Source: an uncultured Saprospiraceae bacterium
GTDB lineage: Bacteria > Bacteroidota > Bacteroidia > Chitinophagales > Saprospiraceae
Assembly: GCA_943788055.1 (NCBI GenBank)
Contig: CALSOU010000012.1
Coordinates: forward strand, 62,001-126,000
DNA: 64,000 nucleotides
Direction of reading: 5' to 3'
Numbering within the stretch: the first letter of the stretch is position 1; every line of letters begins with the position of its first letter. Shown here piece by piece: positions 1 through 10,033 of this stretch. A program made the translations under genes and the position numbers. The notes beneath the pieces are model-generated. The model had not been told where the DNA came from. It saw only the letters and a program-made list of their open reading frames with translations, and searched no databases.

Positions 1-624
1 GTGTTTAACTCCACTTATAGATCAAAACTTCTTAATTATAAGGATCCAGGTATAAGTTTTACCTACATAGAGAATCAACCTATTCAGAACAGTAGTCAAA
101 AATATTTTGATAATCTTTCTTCCGTTTTAACTTTTTACGCCTATGTTATTTTAGGGCTTGATTATGATACCTTTAGTAAATTGGGCGGTGAAAAGTATTA
201 TTCAATTGCAAATAATATGATACAGGCTTTACCAAGCAACGTTGCATTATCAGGCGGTTGGTCACCAGCCCAAGGGGTTGCAACTAAAAGGGGGCGATAT
301 TACATAATCGAGAATGTATTTAATCCTAGGATGAGAGGTATGCGAGAAGCAATGTATATCTATCACCGTAAAGGACTTGATGCGATGTACGAAGATGTTG
401 GGAAAGGAAAAGCTGTCTTGCTGTCTGCATTAAAGTCCGTAGAAAAAGCCAATAATGCATATCCAAATTCCATGATGGTTCAATTATTTACTGATAGTAA
501 AAACGATGAATTAATTGAGATTTTTTTGGGAGCAGATCGAGCAGAAAAATTAAGAGTCTATGATATCTTAGTATCAATTGATCCTTATCGAGCAAGTAAA
601 TTTGCCGTACTTAAGCAGAACTAA
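1..624 (+). CDS. porD: PorD/DUF4835 family protein, 5'-truncated by window edge
   Basis: This is the C-terminal 207 residues of a DUF4835 protein, the family named PorD in the type IX secretion literature, where it is needed for secretion across the outer membrane. Visible family features are the FYAYVILGLDYDTF segment, the central run GGWSP...KRGRYYIIENV, and the closing DIL..DP.RA.KF block ending in asparagine. The GTG at base 1 is only the first codon available; family members are near 300 residues, so roughly 90 residues including the signal peptide lie upstream. Its stop overlaps the purN start (TAATG), so the two are translationally coupled. The family call is from memory of conserved motifs; the biochemical role is not established by the sequence. 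Confidence 0.8.
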   Translation: MFNSTYRSKLLNYKDPGISFTYIENQPIQNSSQKYFDNLSSVLTFYAYVILGLDYDTFSKLGGEKYYSIANNMIQALPSNVALSGGWSPAQGVATKRGRYYIIENVFNPRMRGMREAMYIYHRKGLDAMYEDVGKGKAVLLSALKSVEKANNAYPNSMMVQLFTDSKNDELIEIFLGADRAEKLRVYDILVSIDPYRASKFAVLKQN

Positions 625-1193
625 TGAAGCGAATTGCCATATTTGCTAGCGGCTCTGGTTCCAATGCAGAGAATATCATAAATTACTTTGAGAAGGTTGA
701 GAAGGTTGAGGTTTGTCTGATTATCAGTAATAAGTCAGATGCTTTTGTATTTCAAAGGGCAAAAAGACTTGGAATTCCTTTTTTACATATCACTAGGAAG
801 CAGTTTTACAAGTCAGATGATGTCATTAGCATTCTCAAATCATTATCAGTAGATCTGATAGTGCTTGCAGGCTTCTTATGGTTAGTACCTTCAAGTCTTG
901 TTGAATCCTTTCCAAAACGAATTGTTAATGTGCATCCTGCATTATTACCCAAATATGGAGGGAAGGGTATGTATGGAAATCATGTTCATACGGCGGTAAA
1001 AGAAAATCGAGAAACTGAGACTGGAATAACGATTCACTATGTTAATGATGCATATGATGAGGGAGCAATCATTTTTCAAACAAAAGTAGGGCTAAGTTCT
1101 GATGATCAAGTAGAGGATATAGTAACAAAAATTCATAAATTAGAATTTGAGTATTTCCCAAATGTGATCCATGGAGTCTTGAAGAAACTCTAA
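624..1193 (+). CDS. purN: Phosphoribosylglycinamide formyltransferase (GART)
   Basis: PurN transfers the formyl group of 10-formyl-THF to GAR in step 3 of de novo purine synthesis, in the cytoplasm. The 189-residue length fits the family. The glycine-rich phosphate-binding start GSGSNAE (residues 9-15) is present, as are the catalytic Asn102 and His104 in VNVHPALLP and Asp145 in AYDEGAI. The ATG overlaps the porD stop by one base. The gene converges on the minus-strand PLP enzyme, and the two coding regions overlap by 4 bases with no room for a separate terminator. All key residues are intact and I see no reason to doubt the function. Confidence 0.95.
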   Translation: MKRIAIFASGSGSNAENIINYFEKVEKVEVCLIISNKSDAFVFQRAKRLGIPFLHITRKQFYKSDDVISILKSLSVDLIVLAGFLWLVPSSLVESFPKRIVNVHPALLPKYGGKGMYGNHVHTAVKENRETETGITIHYVNDAYDEGAIIFQTKVGLSSDDQVEDIVTKIHKLEFEYFPNVIHGVLKKL

Positions 1194-2143
1194 ACCTCGT
1201 TTGCCATTATTTTGAATATTTCAGGTAATTGGTCTTTCAACGCAGGGAATCGGTAGAAGTAACCCTTCCACGCTTGTAATCCACCTGTATGAATCAAAAC
1301 TACATTACTACCTTTTTCAATATTCGATATTTTTGACTTGAGCATTCGCCAAGCTTTACTTGTGTAGATAGGGTCCAAAAGAATACCAGTTTCCTTGAGG
1401 AAAGACTCTACTTCGAGGAAGAGTTGTAGATCTTTTTTAGCGTAAGCTCGGTCTTCCTTATGATAAATGATTTTAACATGATCTTTTGGGAAATTGCTTT
1501 TATAAATACTGTGATGAGCTTTCACAATAGCGACACTTGTGAATTGCTTTATCGCTGGACTTATCCATACCTGCGAATCTTTTCTGTTTTGAACAACTCC
1601 GCTAGCTGTACATCCTGTACCAAGGCTTACAACAAATAAATCAGGATTTATCTTGGAGTGAATTTCTGCCATCATTTCACTCAGACCCTCTATCGCATTT
1701 GGGTGAAAACCTCCCTCTGGAATAAGGAGTGAACGTGGATTGGTCTCATGTAGCGCAGCGAGAAAGTCATCATCCCTTTTTTTTGAGTATGTATTTCTAT
1801 CAAGAGGGAATAGTTTCATTCCGTATTTGAGACAAAGAGCTAATGTTGGATTCTGTAGATCGATCGAATCTGTTCTCACGTATGCTGAACAGTTAATACC
1901 ATGAAGCGAACACGCTACAGCTGTGGCTACAAGATGATTTGAGAACGCTCCTCCAAAGGTTACAATTTTATCGTATTTGTTGGTATTGAAATTGACAACA
2001 GTTTTCTGTAATTTTCGCCATTTGTTACCTGAGATATGTGTGTGAATCAAGTCATCTCTTTTTATATATAGATTGATATCTTCAAAGCCGCTCGGATATA
2101 TCTTTTGTAAAGGAGAAGGTAGGTTTAGTTCGGGATGCGCCAT
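1190..2143 (-). CDS. PLP-dependent ACC deaminase/D-cysteine desulfhydrase family enzyme
   Basis: This 317-residue protein belongs to the tryptophan-synthase-beta (fold II) PLP family that includes ACC deaminase and D-cysteine desulfhydrase. The PLP Schiff-base lysine is Lys41 in ISGNKWRKL, followed by the FGGAFSNHL segment that holds the cofactor ring, and a phosphate-binding SLGTGCTASG loop near residues 173-182. It acts on small amino acids in the cytoplasm; the exact substrate cannot be told from sequence. The family call is firm and a D-cysteine desulfhydrase-like activity is the usual guess for Bacteroidota members. Its 3' end overlaps purN by 4 bases in convergent orientation. Confidence 0.85.
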   Translation of the reverse strand: MAHPELNLPSPLQKIYPSGFEDINLYIKRDDLIHTHISGNKWRKLQKTVVNFNTNKYDKIVTFGGAFSNHLVATAVACSLHGINCSAYVRTDSIDLQNPTLALCLKYGMKLFPLDRNTYSKKRDDDFLAALHETNPRSLLIPEGGFHPNAIEGLSEMMAEIHSKINPDLFVVSLGTGCTASGVVQNRKDSQVWISPAIKQFTSVAIVKAHHSIYKSNFPKDHVKIIYHKEDRAYAKKDLQLFLEVESFLKETGILLDPIYTSKAWRMLKSKISNIEKGSNVVLIHTGGLQAWKGYFYRFPALKDQLPEIFKIMANEV

Positions 2144-2218
2144 TATAGATAATAAATTTGTGGATGTGTAAAAATCGTAAAAAAGTAATTATCTTTCCGA
2201 TATTACAAATTAGGTGAT

Positions 2219-3208
2219 TTGCTGAACGAAGAAAAGGGATTGTTAGAACGTATAAGGCGCTCGAGTAATATCGATGCCAAAGGCCTGGAAGATAGAAATG
2301 ATTCAGGTTTTGGCGACTCGTTTACCTCTTCCGATATTCGTTTGATGAATCGAGATGGTTCGCTAAATATACGAATGAAGGGCATCACGAGATTGAAACA
2401 CTTCAATCTCTTTACGCAGTTAATCTCTTTATCAACACCTACGTTCTACCTTTCAATGTTGTTACTGTACATTTTTATCAATGTCATCTTTGCCTGCTTC
2501 TATTATGCCATTGGTCTTGATGGATTGACCGCTGATTCAGGTGAGATTAGTATGTTGGATGCGTTTTTTTTCAGCACTCAGACATTTACAACAGTTGGGT
2601 ATGGACATATTAGTCCAAGTTCGATCTTTGCTAGCACCGTAGCCAGTGTAGAAGCATTTGCAGGTCTTTTGTATTTTGCATTAGTAACTGGTCTTGTTTA
2701 CGGTCGATTTAGCACTTCGAGAGCAGATATTCGCTTCAGTAGTAAGATGTTGTTTTCCAATTTTGATGGCCAAGATGTTCTGATGTTGAGAATGGCTAAT
2801 GTAAGTCCTACAGAATTGAGCGATCTGGATGCGCAGATTATCATGTCATGGATTGAAGAATCCAAGTTTGGTAGGCCGATAAGGAGGTACAGAAGCTTGC
2901 CATTAGAGCTAGACCATATCAACTTGCTTACAACATCTTGGACTGTTGTACATGACATAGATGATGACTCCCCTTGTAATATTCTAAATAATGACTCAGC
3001 ATTTACAGGCCTTGAGTTTCTGGTTTTTGTTTCGGCTTTCGATGAAATATTTGATCAAAAGATCAAGGTTCGAACCTCTTACGTAGAAACTGATATAATT
3101 CAAGGAGCTAAGTTTGTTCCTATAACATCTTTCGAACAATATTCAACAGTGGTCGATCTAGATAGCCTGAATGAATATGTCCTGGAGGATAATAATTCCG
3201 GGGCCTAA
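2219..3208 (+). CDS. Inward-rectifier K+ channel, KirBac type
   Basis: A 329-residue KirBac-like potassium channel of the inner membrane. Order of parts: a charged N-terminus, TM1 at about 73-97, a pore helix, the selectivity filter TTVGYGH at 124-130, TM2 at about 133-160, then the YGRFS turn and a long cytoplasmic immunoglobulin-like domain (161-329) that gates Kir channels. The start must be TTG at 2219: an in-frame TAA lies at 2186-2188 and no ATG or GTG occurs between it and this codon; the next ATG (near 2344) would remove a conserved part of the N-terminus. No obvious operon partner: the upstream gene is divergent and the downstream gene is a pseudogene 258 bases away. Confidence 0.88.
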   Translation: MLNEEKGLLERIRRSSNIDAKGLEDRNDSGFGDSFTSSDIRLMNRDGSLNIRMKGITRLKHFNLFTQLISLSTPTFYLSMLLLYIFINVIFACFYYAIGLDGLTADSGEISMLDAFFFSTQTFTTVGYGHISPSSIFASTVASVEAFAGLLYFALVTGLVYGRFSTSRADIRFSSKMLFSNFDGQDVLMLRMANVSPTELSDLDAQIIMSWIEESKFGRPIRRYRSLPLELDHINLLTTSWTVVHDIDDDSPCNILNNDSAFTGLEFLVFVSAFDEIFDQKIKVRTSYVETDIIQGAKFVPITSFEQYSTVVDLDSLNEYVLEDNNSGA

Positions 3209-3466
3209 TTGAACTCTAATGTCCAATTATTGATGTTTTATCGATAAAAATTGTCAGTCCATCTGCTTTCCAAGTATTTCTGAAACTTCATATGCAACCC
3301 TCTCGTCAAGATTGTATCTTTAACATGTATTCAGAAACCTAGAGCCATTATCAAATCTGAGCCTTCTAAATTTTCACAGACCTGACAACAACCTACCCAA
3401 AGAAACTCTTTGGAATATCAAAAAGATATTATGGGGTTATTTTTTATCTAAAAAATACTTAACAAT

Positions 3467-4024
3467 ATGAAAAAGACATTACTATTATTCGCTTTATTTA
3501 TGATGACTTCAACGATGCTAGTTTTTGGCCAAAAAGACGAGACTATTTTTGGAAATAGTGGCCTTCAACTTACTGGTTAATGGTAGGATATATGCAAAAC
3601 ATAAGTACTTTTCAAGATGACTTTTTCATGTCACGAAATAGCTTCTTTGTTTTTGAAATAAACAAAAAAGTACTGATTGGATGGGCTAAATGCGCAGTAC
3701 AATACTAGTACTATGGGAGACCTTGATTTGAATTCAAATGGCTTCACTTTTGGATATTCTCCTTTAGCAGGCAAGCCTATTCATCCCGTAATCAATCTAT
3801 ATGGAGGAAGAGGTAAAATTACAAATGACGATATAGACGATACCATATATGTATGGCAACCTAGTGTGACACTTGAAGCGAATATTTTCAGATGGTTTAA
3901 GCTCGGGTTTGATGGAGGTTATCGATTTGTTACAGAGAGTAATCTTACAGGAATTACTTCTCAAGATTTATCTCGCGCTTATGCCGGACTAAAGTTGAAA
4001 TTTGGGTGGTCTTGGGGTAGATAG
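3467..4024 (+). pseudogene. Decayed outer-membrane beta-barrel-like protein gene, two frameshifts
   Basis: An ATG at 3467 opens a clear signal peptide (MKKTLLLFALFMMTSTMLVFGQ) but the frame stops after 37 codons at about 3580. The next frame continues protein-like sequence (LMVGYMQNISTFQDDFF...INKKVLIGW) to a TAG near 3693, and a third frame, open from about 3677, continues (GLNAQYNTSTMGDLDLN...) to the TAG at 4022. Joined, the pieces make a protein of about 185 residues with the alternating polar/aromatic pattern and terminal LKLKFGWSWGR typical of Bacteroidota outer-membrane barrel proteins. The downstream 115-codon stretch alone should not be annotated as a gene. A strong terminator follows. 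Sequencing errors could also explain the two shifts. Confidence 0.7.
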
Positions 4025-4370
4025 ACTTATCTAATCTCAAGTATCAGAGGTTCAGCATTTAGTTGCTGAACCTTTTTTATTTTGTACAATATCCTATCGT
4101 CAATAGATTTAGTAATCCTGTAGAATTTATTTGATTGTTGCCGATGAATCTAGCCTTGAATACGTTTTTCTATAATTATTGTACCTAGAACACCTGCCCT
4201 TTCATTGGTTTTGTCGGCAACTTTAAAAAAAACATCGTATAGAAAGTAGTCAGATTATACTAGAGTTGAAATTTTTCCCTGAAGACAATCTTCTATCGTA
4301 GCAGAGCTAACGACAATTTATTTTATCTATAAAGTCTACGTTGGAAACGTATTAGCTGAATAAAAAAACG
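4025..4370. other. Intergenic region, 346 bases
   Basis: Apart from the terminator at 4049-4078 I see no gene, RNA or repeat here. It separates a plus-strand pseudogene from the 3' end of a minus-strand gene, so no promoter is expected. Confidence 0.6.
4049..4078 (+). terminator. Rho-independent terminator after the decayed OMP gene
   Basis: A perfect 9-bp stem GGTTCAGCA / TGCTGAACC with a 6-nt loop (TTTAGT), followed by six T residues. It sits 25 bases after the stop at 4024 on the plus strand. Retention of a clean terminator suggests the upstream gene decayed recently. Confidence 0.85.
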
Positions 4371-5516
4371 CTAGGGGTTAATGATCACAAGTCGTTTAGT
4401 TGCTATTTTTTTTCCTAAAGGATCGTATACTGAGTACAGGTAGGTACCTTTTGTCAGCATAGATAAATCCTCTTCTATTGGTTTCTGATTCTGTTTTATC
4501 TGATACTCCTTACTCCAGATTTTGTAACCGAGAATATTATGTATTTGAACATTGTAAGTGCCAGCTCGACAGTTATCAAATTTAAATGAGGTGATCCCGT
4601 AGCTGGGATTAGGGTACGTAGATACCTCAGGCTTTCGTAGAGCTGTAGCATTGAATATTTCCGTAATCTCGGAGCCTTGTTTGTATTCGATGCTATTTGC
4701 TTCTCCATTTTGTTCGGATAATTGAATAGCAGCTAAAACTTCTATAGCTTCATCGGTATAGAAGTTTACGGAATACGAAGTATCTGGTTGAAGAGCATCA
4801 GCAAAATCACCTAAGAAAGCTTCGAGTAAAGATACCGGCGCTTCAATCCACGTCCCAAGAAAAAATACATCTATTGTGACAAATCGCTCAAGATTTGATT
4901 CTTCTTTCAAAGCAGGCCAGGAGGCATCAGGTAAAATTACAGTACCCCAACCGGTAATCTCATCTGTGCGAACCCAGTTAGTATTGAATCGTATTGAGTC
5001 TAATTGCAAACCTATACCTCCAGTCAGAGTATCAGGTAAATCATCCCAAGCAAAAGGAGCTTCTATACGACCTTCATAAGCGTAACTCTGCCCAAAGATT
5101 ATAGTTCCTTTTCGATACATGGGATTCTTTGCATATGAATTTGATATTTCAAACGAGTTGAATATAGGATCGAGAGTCTTTATATATGTCTCTTCTATAA
5201 ACTCTCCTGTATTTTTATAATACTGCTCCACAAAATCTGTTGTCTTGATTATGAATGTAGCATTTGAGACATCAACACTACCTTCGGAAGGATCGAGTAA
5301 TTCAACTTCATTTGGATTTGTTTTGCTAAGATTACTGAAATCCCAGGTCTGTGGTCCTCCGTTTGCAGAGAAATCAATTTCAGGGGAAATGTTTACGTAA
5401 GTCTTGAGAGTAGCACCTTTATAGGGAAGCGAGAATTTCGAAATAGAAATCTGACCAAAAAGTCCGGTGCATAGTGGAAAAAGTAGATATAGTAAAATTT
5501 GCTTCATAGATCTCAT
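4371..5516 (-). CDS. Secreted protein with T9SS type A sorting domain, function unknown
   Basis: A 381-residue exported protein. Residues 1-22 form a signal peptide (MKQILLYLLFPLCTGLFGQ). The middle has no family I recognise: it is rich in aromatic and acidic residues (PQTWDFSNL, TNWVRTDEITGWG), a pattern common in secreted Bacteroidota proteins of unknown role. The last 80 residues (from about 300, TYPNPSYGITSFKF ... GTYLYSVYD ... KRLVIINP) match the T9SS type A C-terminal sorting domain, which directs export through the outer membrane and surface attachment. It stands alone on the minus strand, 165 bases downstream of the ABC exporter gene. The alternative start three codons in gives the same signal peptide. 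Confidence 0.8.
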   Translation of the reverse strand: MRSMKQILLYLLFPLCTGLFGQISISKFSLPYKGATLKTYVNISPEIDFSANGGPQTWDFSNLSKTNPNEVELLDPSEGSVDVSNATFIIKTTDFVEQYYKNTGEFIEETYIKTLDPIFNSFEISNSYAKNPMYRKGTIIFGQSYAYEGRIEAPFAWDDLPDTLTGGIGLQLDSIRFNTNWVRTDEITGWGTVILPDASWPALKEESNLERFVTIDVFFLGTWIEAPVSLLEAFLGDFADALQPDTSYSVNFYTDEAIEVLAAIQLSEQNGEANSIEYKQGSEITEIFNATALRKPEVSTYPNPSYGITSFKFDNCRAGTYNVQIHNILGYKIWSKEYQIKQNQKPIEEDLSMLTKGTYLYSVYDPLGKKIATKRLVIINP

Positions 5517-5681
5517 CTTTTAGCAGCTCATTATTGTAAAAGAACAAGCAGCCTACATTCTTTTTACTGATATGTTTTATAAAAGTACCATTTCTGATGA
5601 GTAAATCGATAAAATTTTGAAGAATTATCTACAAAACTAGACAAGTGGTATCGATATACTTGATCAAATCTTAGTAGTGAT

Positions 5682-7493
5682 TTATTGAAGTTCTTGCAAT
5701 TGCACAAAGCGATAGTACTCGCCATTTTCTTCAATCAGAGAGTCATGAGTACCTTGCTCAACAACTTGACCATCTCTTAAAACGTAGATATGATCGGCCT
5801 TTTTTATAGTACTTAATCTATGTGCAATGGCGATTGTTGTTCGGTTTTGCATGAATTTGTCAAGAGCGGCTTGTACTAGTTTTTCTGATTCCGCATCTAG
5901 AGCTGATGTAGCTTCATCAAGGATCAGTATAGGAGCGTTTTGGAGTATCGCTCTTGCAAGTGTTATTCTCTGCCGTTGCCCTCCGCTGAGTTTAACACCA
6001 CGATCACCAATGATTGTTTCCAATCCATGCTCACTCTCTTTTATAAAGCTAGCGGCGTGTGCAGCTTGCAACGCATTCTCTAGGTCTTGACCGCTGACAT
6101 CAGACATGCCAAAGATTACATTATTCTTTATGGTATCATTAAACAAAATAGGTTCTTGTGTAACCAGTCCGATACTCTTTCTTAAAGACTCGATCGAGTA
6201 TTCTTGAATCATTCTATTATCAAGCAAAATTGTTCCGTCCGTTATATCATAAAAGCGAGGTATTAGATCGACTAAGCTAGTTTTTCCAGCACCGGACAAA
6301 CCAACTAAAGCAGTTACCTTATTTGCAGGGATCTTAAGTGTGATATCAGAGAGGACATCAGTCTCTGAACCAGGGTATCTAAAAGAAACTTTTTTGAAAT
6401 CTATGCCATTTTTCAGTTCGCCCAGTTTTGCAGATCCTTGAATATCTGAAATGTCATTATTGATATCCTGTATTTGCTGAATTCTATCAACTGATGCCAT
6501 ACCTTTTTGCACATTATAATATGCATTTGCTATGAGCTTAGATGGCTCAATTATGGAGTAGAACGCAAATATGAAGGCAAAGAATGTACCAGGATTCAAT
6601 GCGTCTGAGAACACAAGTCTTGATCCGTAATACAGTAAAACAGCCACAACGGATACTCCTAGGAATTCTGACATTGGAGATGATAGATCTCTTCTACGAA
6701 GAATTGATGTAAGCTTATCTCGATAGTAGATATTTTCTTTATTAAATCGATCTAATTGAAAGCTTTCACCTTGGAAAGCTTTAATGACTTTCATTCCACC
6801 AATACTTTCTTCTAGATGAGATATGATTCTAGAAACCGATTCTTGTGCTTCTCCACTATGCTTTCTGAGTGTTCTTGAAATTGATCCGATTACAAAAACA
6901 ACAACAAATAGTAATCCGAAAACAAATAGAGTTAAATGGGGACTAACATAGATCATGAATGCAAGACAACCAATCATAATGAATGGTGCTTTGATTGCTC
7001 CTTCTAATACATTGAGTATTGAATGTTCAATTTCAGTTACATCATTACTCATCCGCGCTATCAAATTACCTTTCTTCTCGTCAGTAAAGAAAGACATTGG
7101 AAGTGAAAGGTACTTTTTAAATAGTCCTTTCCTAATATCCGCTACAAGACTATTTCTCACTGGAGTGATAAAATAGCTTGCCAAATAGCGAAATAGGTTT
7201 TTGAAAAAGAACACCACAATGATAGCTAGACAGACTATCAGCAGTGCATCTTGTTTATCATAGGTATTGAGAATATTGGCAAAGTAATACTTTAGGTGGC
7301 CATCAATATCCATTGCGGAAGTGGGTTGCTCAACAACAGTTTCTTGAACGTCGAAAAGTATTTGAAAAAACGGAATGATAAGTGGCAAACTAACGACAGT
7401 AAATACTGCGGATAGGGAATGCGATAGAATCGTCATCCAAACCTGGTATCGGTAAGCAGAAACGTACTGCATCAATGACCAGAATCTTTTCAT
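5682..7493 (-). CDS. ABC exporter, fused permease-ATPase (MsbA/lipid-flippase type)
   Basis: A 603-residue half-transporter: an N-terminal membrane domain (residues 1-330, six predicted helices) followed by an ATPase. The ATPase has Walker A GLSGAGKT (398-405), the LSGGQRQR signature near 500, Walker B ILILDEATSALD near 525 and an AIAHRLST switch. Homodimers of this type export lipids (lipid A core, MsbA) or drugs from the inner membrane. It begins 16 bases after the accC stop, so it is probably transcribed with the fatty acid genes, which fits a lipid-export role, but the substrate is inferred from context only. Confidence 0.88.
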   Translation of the reverse strand: MKRFWSLMQYVSAYRYQVWMTILSHSLSAVFTVVSLPLIIPFFQILFDVQETVVEQPTSAMDIDGHLKYYFANILNTYDKQDALLIVCLAIIVVFFFKNLFRYLASYFITPVRNSLVADIRKGLFKKYLSLPMSFFTDEKKGNLIARMSNDVTEIEHSILNVLEGAIKAPFIMIGCLAFMIYVSPHLTLFVFGLLFVVVFVIGSISRTLRKHSGEAQESVSRIISHLEESIGGMKVIKAFQGESFQLDRFNKENIYYRDKLTSILRRRDLSSPMSEFLGVSVVAVLLYYGSRLVFSDALNPGTFFAFIFAFYSIIEPSKLIANAYYNVQKGMASVDRIQQIQDINNDISDIQGSAKLGELKNGIDFKKVSFRYPGSETDVLSDITLKIPANKVTALVGLSGAGKTSLVDLIPRFYDITDGTILLDNRMIQEYSIESLRKSIGLVTQEPILFNDTIKNNVIFGMSDVSGQDLENALQAAHAASFIKESEHGLETIIGDRGVKLSGGQRQRITLARAILQNAPILILDEATSALDAESEKLVQAALDKFMQNRTTIAIAHRLSTIKKADHIYVLRDGQVVEQGTHDSLIEENGEYYRFVQLQELQ

Positions 7494-7509
7494 AGGCTAC
7501 TGCTTGTGC

Positions 7510-8853
7510 TTAGTCCTCGTTCATATCAAATGAAGCCAAGAATCCAGTATTAAAGTCACCTTCGATAAATTTTTTGTCGTTCATCAGTTTTTGATGGAAC
7601 GGAACGGTTGTTTTTACTCCTTCGATTATAAACTCATCTAAAGCGCGTTCCATCTTTAAAATACACTCTTCTCTAGTTCTTGCTCTACAGATAAGTTTTG
7701 CTATCATTGAATCATAGTAAGGTGGCACACTGTATCCAGCGTAAACATGTGTATCAACTCTTACACCATAGCCTTTTGGACTGTGAAATGTTGTTATGTT
7801 TCCGGGACTAGGTCGAAAATCATTAAATACATCTTCAGCATTAATTCTGCACTCGATAGCATGCATGGACGGAAAATAATTTCCACCTTCTATTTTTTCT
7901 CCAGCAGCAACTTTAATTTGTTCCTTGATAAGATCGTGATCAATAACTTCTTCAGTAACACAATGTTCAACTTGAATTCTTGTGTTCATTTCCATGAAAT
8001 AGAAATTTCTGAATTTGTCTACTAGAAACTCAACTGTTCCAACTCCCTCGTACTTAATAGCCTCACCAGCTCGTATTGCTGCTGCTCCCATTTGGTCTCG
8101 TAACTCATCTGTCATGAAAGGAGACGGAGACTCTTCAACTAATTTTTGGTGGCGACGCTGGATTGAACAATCTCTTTCAGATAAGTGAACAACTTTTCCA
8201 AATTGATCCCCAACAATCTGTATTTCAATATGGCGAGGTTCTTCGATGAATTTTTCGACATATATACCATCATTGCTGAAAGACGCACGTGCTTCTTTTT
8301 GTGCATTATTATAATTAGACTCAAACTCGTCTTCACTCCACACAATACGCATTCCTTTTCCACCTCCACCTGCAGTCGCTTTGAGCATTACTGGGTAACC
8401 GATCGTTTCAGCTGTTTTCTTGCCATCTGGAATATCTTTGATAAGCCCACCAGAACCAGGTACTACGGGTACATTTGCCTTAATCATAGTTTCCTTAGCA
8501 GTAATTTTATCACCCATTTTCCTAATCATGTCAGGTGCTGGACCGATAAACTTAACATTATATTCAGCGCAAACTTCTGCGAAATCTGCATTTTCCGCAA
8601 GAAAACCATAACCAGGATGGACTGCATCCGCATTGGTGATTTCTACAGCAGCCATTATCTTTGGAATACTGAGATATGATTCTGAACTAGAAGGAGGCCC
8701 TATACAGACTGCTTCGTCTGCAAATCGAACGTGAAGACTGTCTTTATCAGCTGTGCTGTAAACCGCAACAGTAAGAATACCCATTTCTTTACATGTACGG
8801 ATTATACGAAGAGCTATTTCGCCACGATTAGCGATTAATATCTTATTGAACAT
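7510..8853 (-). CDS. accC: Acetyl-CoA carboxylase, biotin carboxylase subunit
   Basis: AccC carboxylates biotin on AccB using ATP and bicarbonate, the first half of malonyl-CoA synthesis. The 447-residue length is normal. It starts with [18 protein letters not shown], has the ATP-grasp glycine loop GGGGKGMR near residue 162, and the catalytic [14 protein letters not shown] near 286. It follows accB by 21 bases and is followed by the ABC exporter after 16, so the order on the minus strand is efp-accB-accC-exporter. No defects seen. Confidence 0.96.
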   Translation of the reverse strand: MFNKILIANRGEIALRIIRTCKEMGILTVAVYSTADKDSLHVRFADEAVCIGPPSSSESYLSIPKIMAAVEITNADAVHPGYGFLAENADFAEVCAEYNVKFIGPAPDMIRKMGDKITAKETMIKANVPVVPGSGGLIKDIPDGKKTAETIGYPVMLKATAGGGGKGMRIVWSEDEFESNYNNAQKEARASFSNDGIYVEKFIEEPRHIEIQIVGDQFGKVVHLSERDCSIQRRHQKLVEESPSPFMTDELRDQMGAAAIRAGEAIKYEGVGTVEFLVDKFRNFYFMEMNTRIQVEHCVTEEVIDHDLIKEQIKVAAGEKIEGGNYFPSMHAIECRINAEDVFNDFRPSPGNITTFHSPKGYGVRVDTHVYAGYSVPPYYDSMIAKLICRARTREECILKMERALDEFIIEGVKTTVPFHQKLMNDKKFIEGDFNTGFLASFDMNED

Positions 8854-8874
8854 AAAATCTTGATTTGTCTAAAC

Positions 8875-9372
8875 CTAAGCAGGTTCTACTAAAAATAAAA
8901 CTTGATCATACTGCACTGGAGATGCATCCTCCACCATTACCTTCACAATCTTTCCTGCAACTTCTGATTCAATTTCGTTGAAAAGCTTCATAGCTTCCAC
9001 AATGCATACGACGTCACCCACTTTAACTTCGTCATCTACCTTCATGAATGCAGGTTTATCCGGAGAAGAAGATCGATAGAATGTACCTACGATAGGGCTT
9101 TTAATTTCAATCAGATTACTTGCTGGAGCAGGAGCTGGTGCTTTTACTTTAGCTGGTTTGCTTTCAGCAGGTGCTGGCGCTGGTTCCGGTTGACTTGATT
9201 GTTGAGGTGCCGTTACAGACATTATCGGAGGCGTCTCGTAGCTAATTTTTTTCTGCTTGCTGAAATCCTTTGTACGAAGCGAGATTTCGAAATCTCCATT
9301 CTTTATTTTTAGTTCAGTAATGTTCGACTTGTTCACTAACTTGACCAGGTCTTGAATTTCCTTATTATTCAT
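8875..9372 (-). CDS. accB: Biotin carboxyl carrier protein of acetyl-CoA carboxylase
   Basis: The 165-residue carrier holds covalent biotin that AccC carboxylates and AccA/AccD then use. Order: an N-terminal docking segment (1-35), a flexible Pro/Ala linker (about 47-85, repeated PAPAP runs), and the C-terminal biotinyl domain with the modification motif EAMKL; the biotin lysine is Lys129. It begins 2 bases after the efp stop and is followed by accC, so it is part of a tight operon. Confidence 0.96.
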   Translation of the reverse strand: MNNKEIQDLVKLVNKSNITELKIKNGDFEISLRTKDFSKQKKISYETPPIMSVTAPQQSSQPEPAPAPAESKPAKVKAPAPAPASNLIEIKSPIVGTFYRSSSPDKPAFMKVDDEVKVGDVVCIVEAMKLFNEIESEVAGKIVKVMVEDASPVQYDQVLFLVEPA

Positions 9373-9374
9373 AA

Positions 9375-9941
9375 TTAGTTTTTTGCACGTTCTACATAAG
9401 ACCCTGTTCGGGTATCAATTTTTATTAAGTCACCTTGATTAATAAACAAAGGCACTCTTACTTCTGCGCCGGTTTCAACCGTCGCTGGTTTATTCGCATT
9501 TGTTGCAGTATCACCTTTCAAACCTGGTTCTGTGTAAGTAACTTCTAGTACGATGTACTGTGGCATTTCGACTGTCAATGGTTGATCGTCATCTGCATTG
9601 AAGAGAACTTCAATGTTTGAACCTTCTTTCATTAGTTCCGCTTTGTCAAGAAGCTCTGCTGGCAGGTTAATTTGAGCATATGTTTCTGTATTCATGAAAT
9701 GGTAGCCCATGTCATCTTTGTACAAGTATTGAAATACTCTCCTTTCAACCCGAACAGCTTCTAACTTGTGACCAGAAGGAAAAGTATTGTCAATAACTTT
9801 GCCTGTGGTTAAAGATTTCATTTTGGTACGAACGAAAGCTGGTCCTTTTCCTGGTTTTACATGCAAAAACTCAATGACAGTGTAAATGTCATGGTTATGC
9901 TTGAAACAGAAGCCGTTCTTGATATCAGATGTACTTGCCAT
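9375..9941 (-). CDS. efp: Elongation factor P
   Basis: EF-P relieves ribosomes stalled on polyproline stretches. The 188-residue protein has the usual three beta-barrel domains; the tip-loop motif [10 protein letters not shown] places the lysine that is modified in many bacteria at Lys32. That is relevant in this operon because AccB, made from the next gene, carries a Pro-rich linker. A good Bacteroidota promoter (9963-9992) lies just upstream, giving a leader of about 17 bases, so efp-accB-accC can be transcribed separately from fabH. Confidence 0.95.
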   Translation of the reverse strand: MASTSDIKNGFCFKHNHDIYTVIEFLHVKPGKGPAFVRTKMKSLTTGKVIDNTFPSGHKLEAVRVERRVFQYLYKDDMGYHFMNTETYAQINLPAELLDKAELMKEGSNIEVLFNADDDQPLTVEMPQYIVLEVTYTEPGLKGDTATNANKPATVETGAEVRVPLFINQGDLIKIDTRTGSYVERAKN

Positions 9942-9962
9942 TCAATTACTTTTTTTGGAACA

Positions 9963-9992
9963 CAAATATACCTCTAAAGATACATTATGCAA
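9963..9992 (-). promoter_or_regulatory. Bacteroidota-type promoter of efp-accB-accC
   Basis: On the minus strand the sequence has TTG (9992-9990), 19 spacer bases, then TATATTTG (9970-9963), matching the Bacteroidota -33 TTG / -7 TAnnTTTG consensus. Transcription would start near 9957-9959, about 17 bases before the efp ATG at 9941. This is the best-matching promoter in the window. Confidence 0.7.
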
Positions 9993-10033
9993 GTGATTTT
10001 ATTTTCTTGATTAAGGAATTGACCGTGAAAATC

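Noticed and set aside
3236-3249. Palindrome TTTTATCGATAAAA after the K+ channel gene as terminator
   Set aside because: The stem is almost all A-T pairs with no loop and no clear T run after it, so it is too weak to call.
8185-8679. A 164-codon plus-strand open frame opposite accC
   Set aside because: It is antisense to a fully conserved biotin carboxylase and its product is rich in Phe/Ile/Cys/His without any family pattern.
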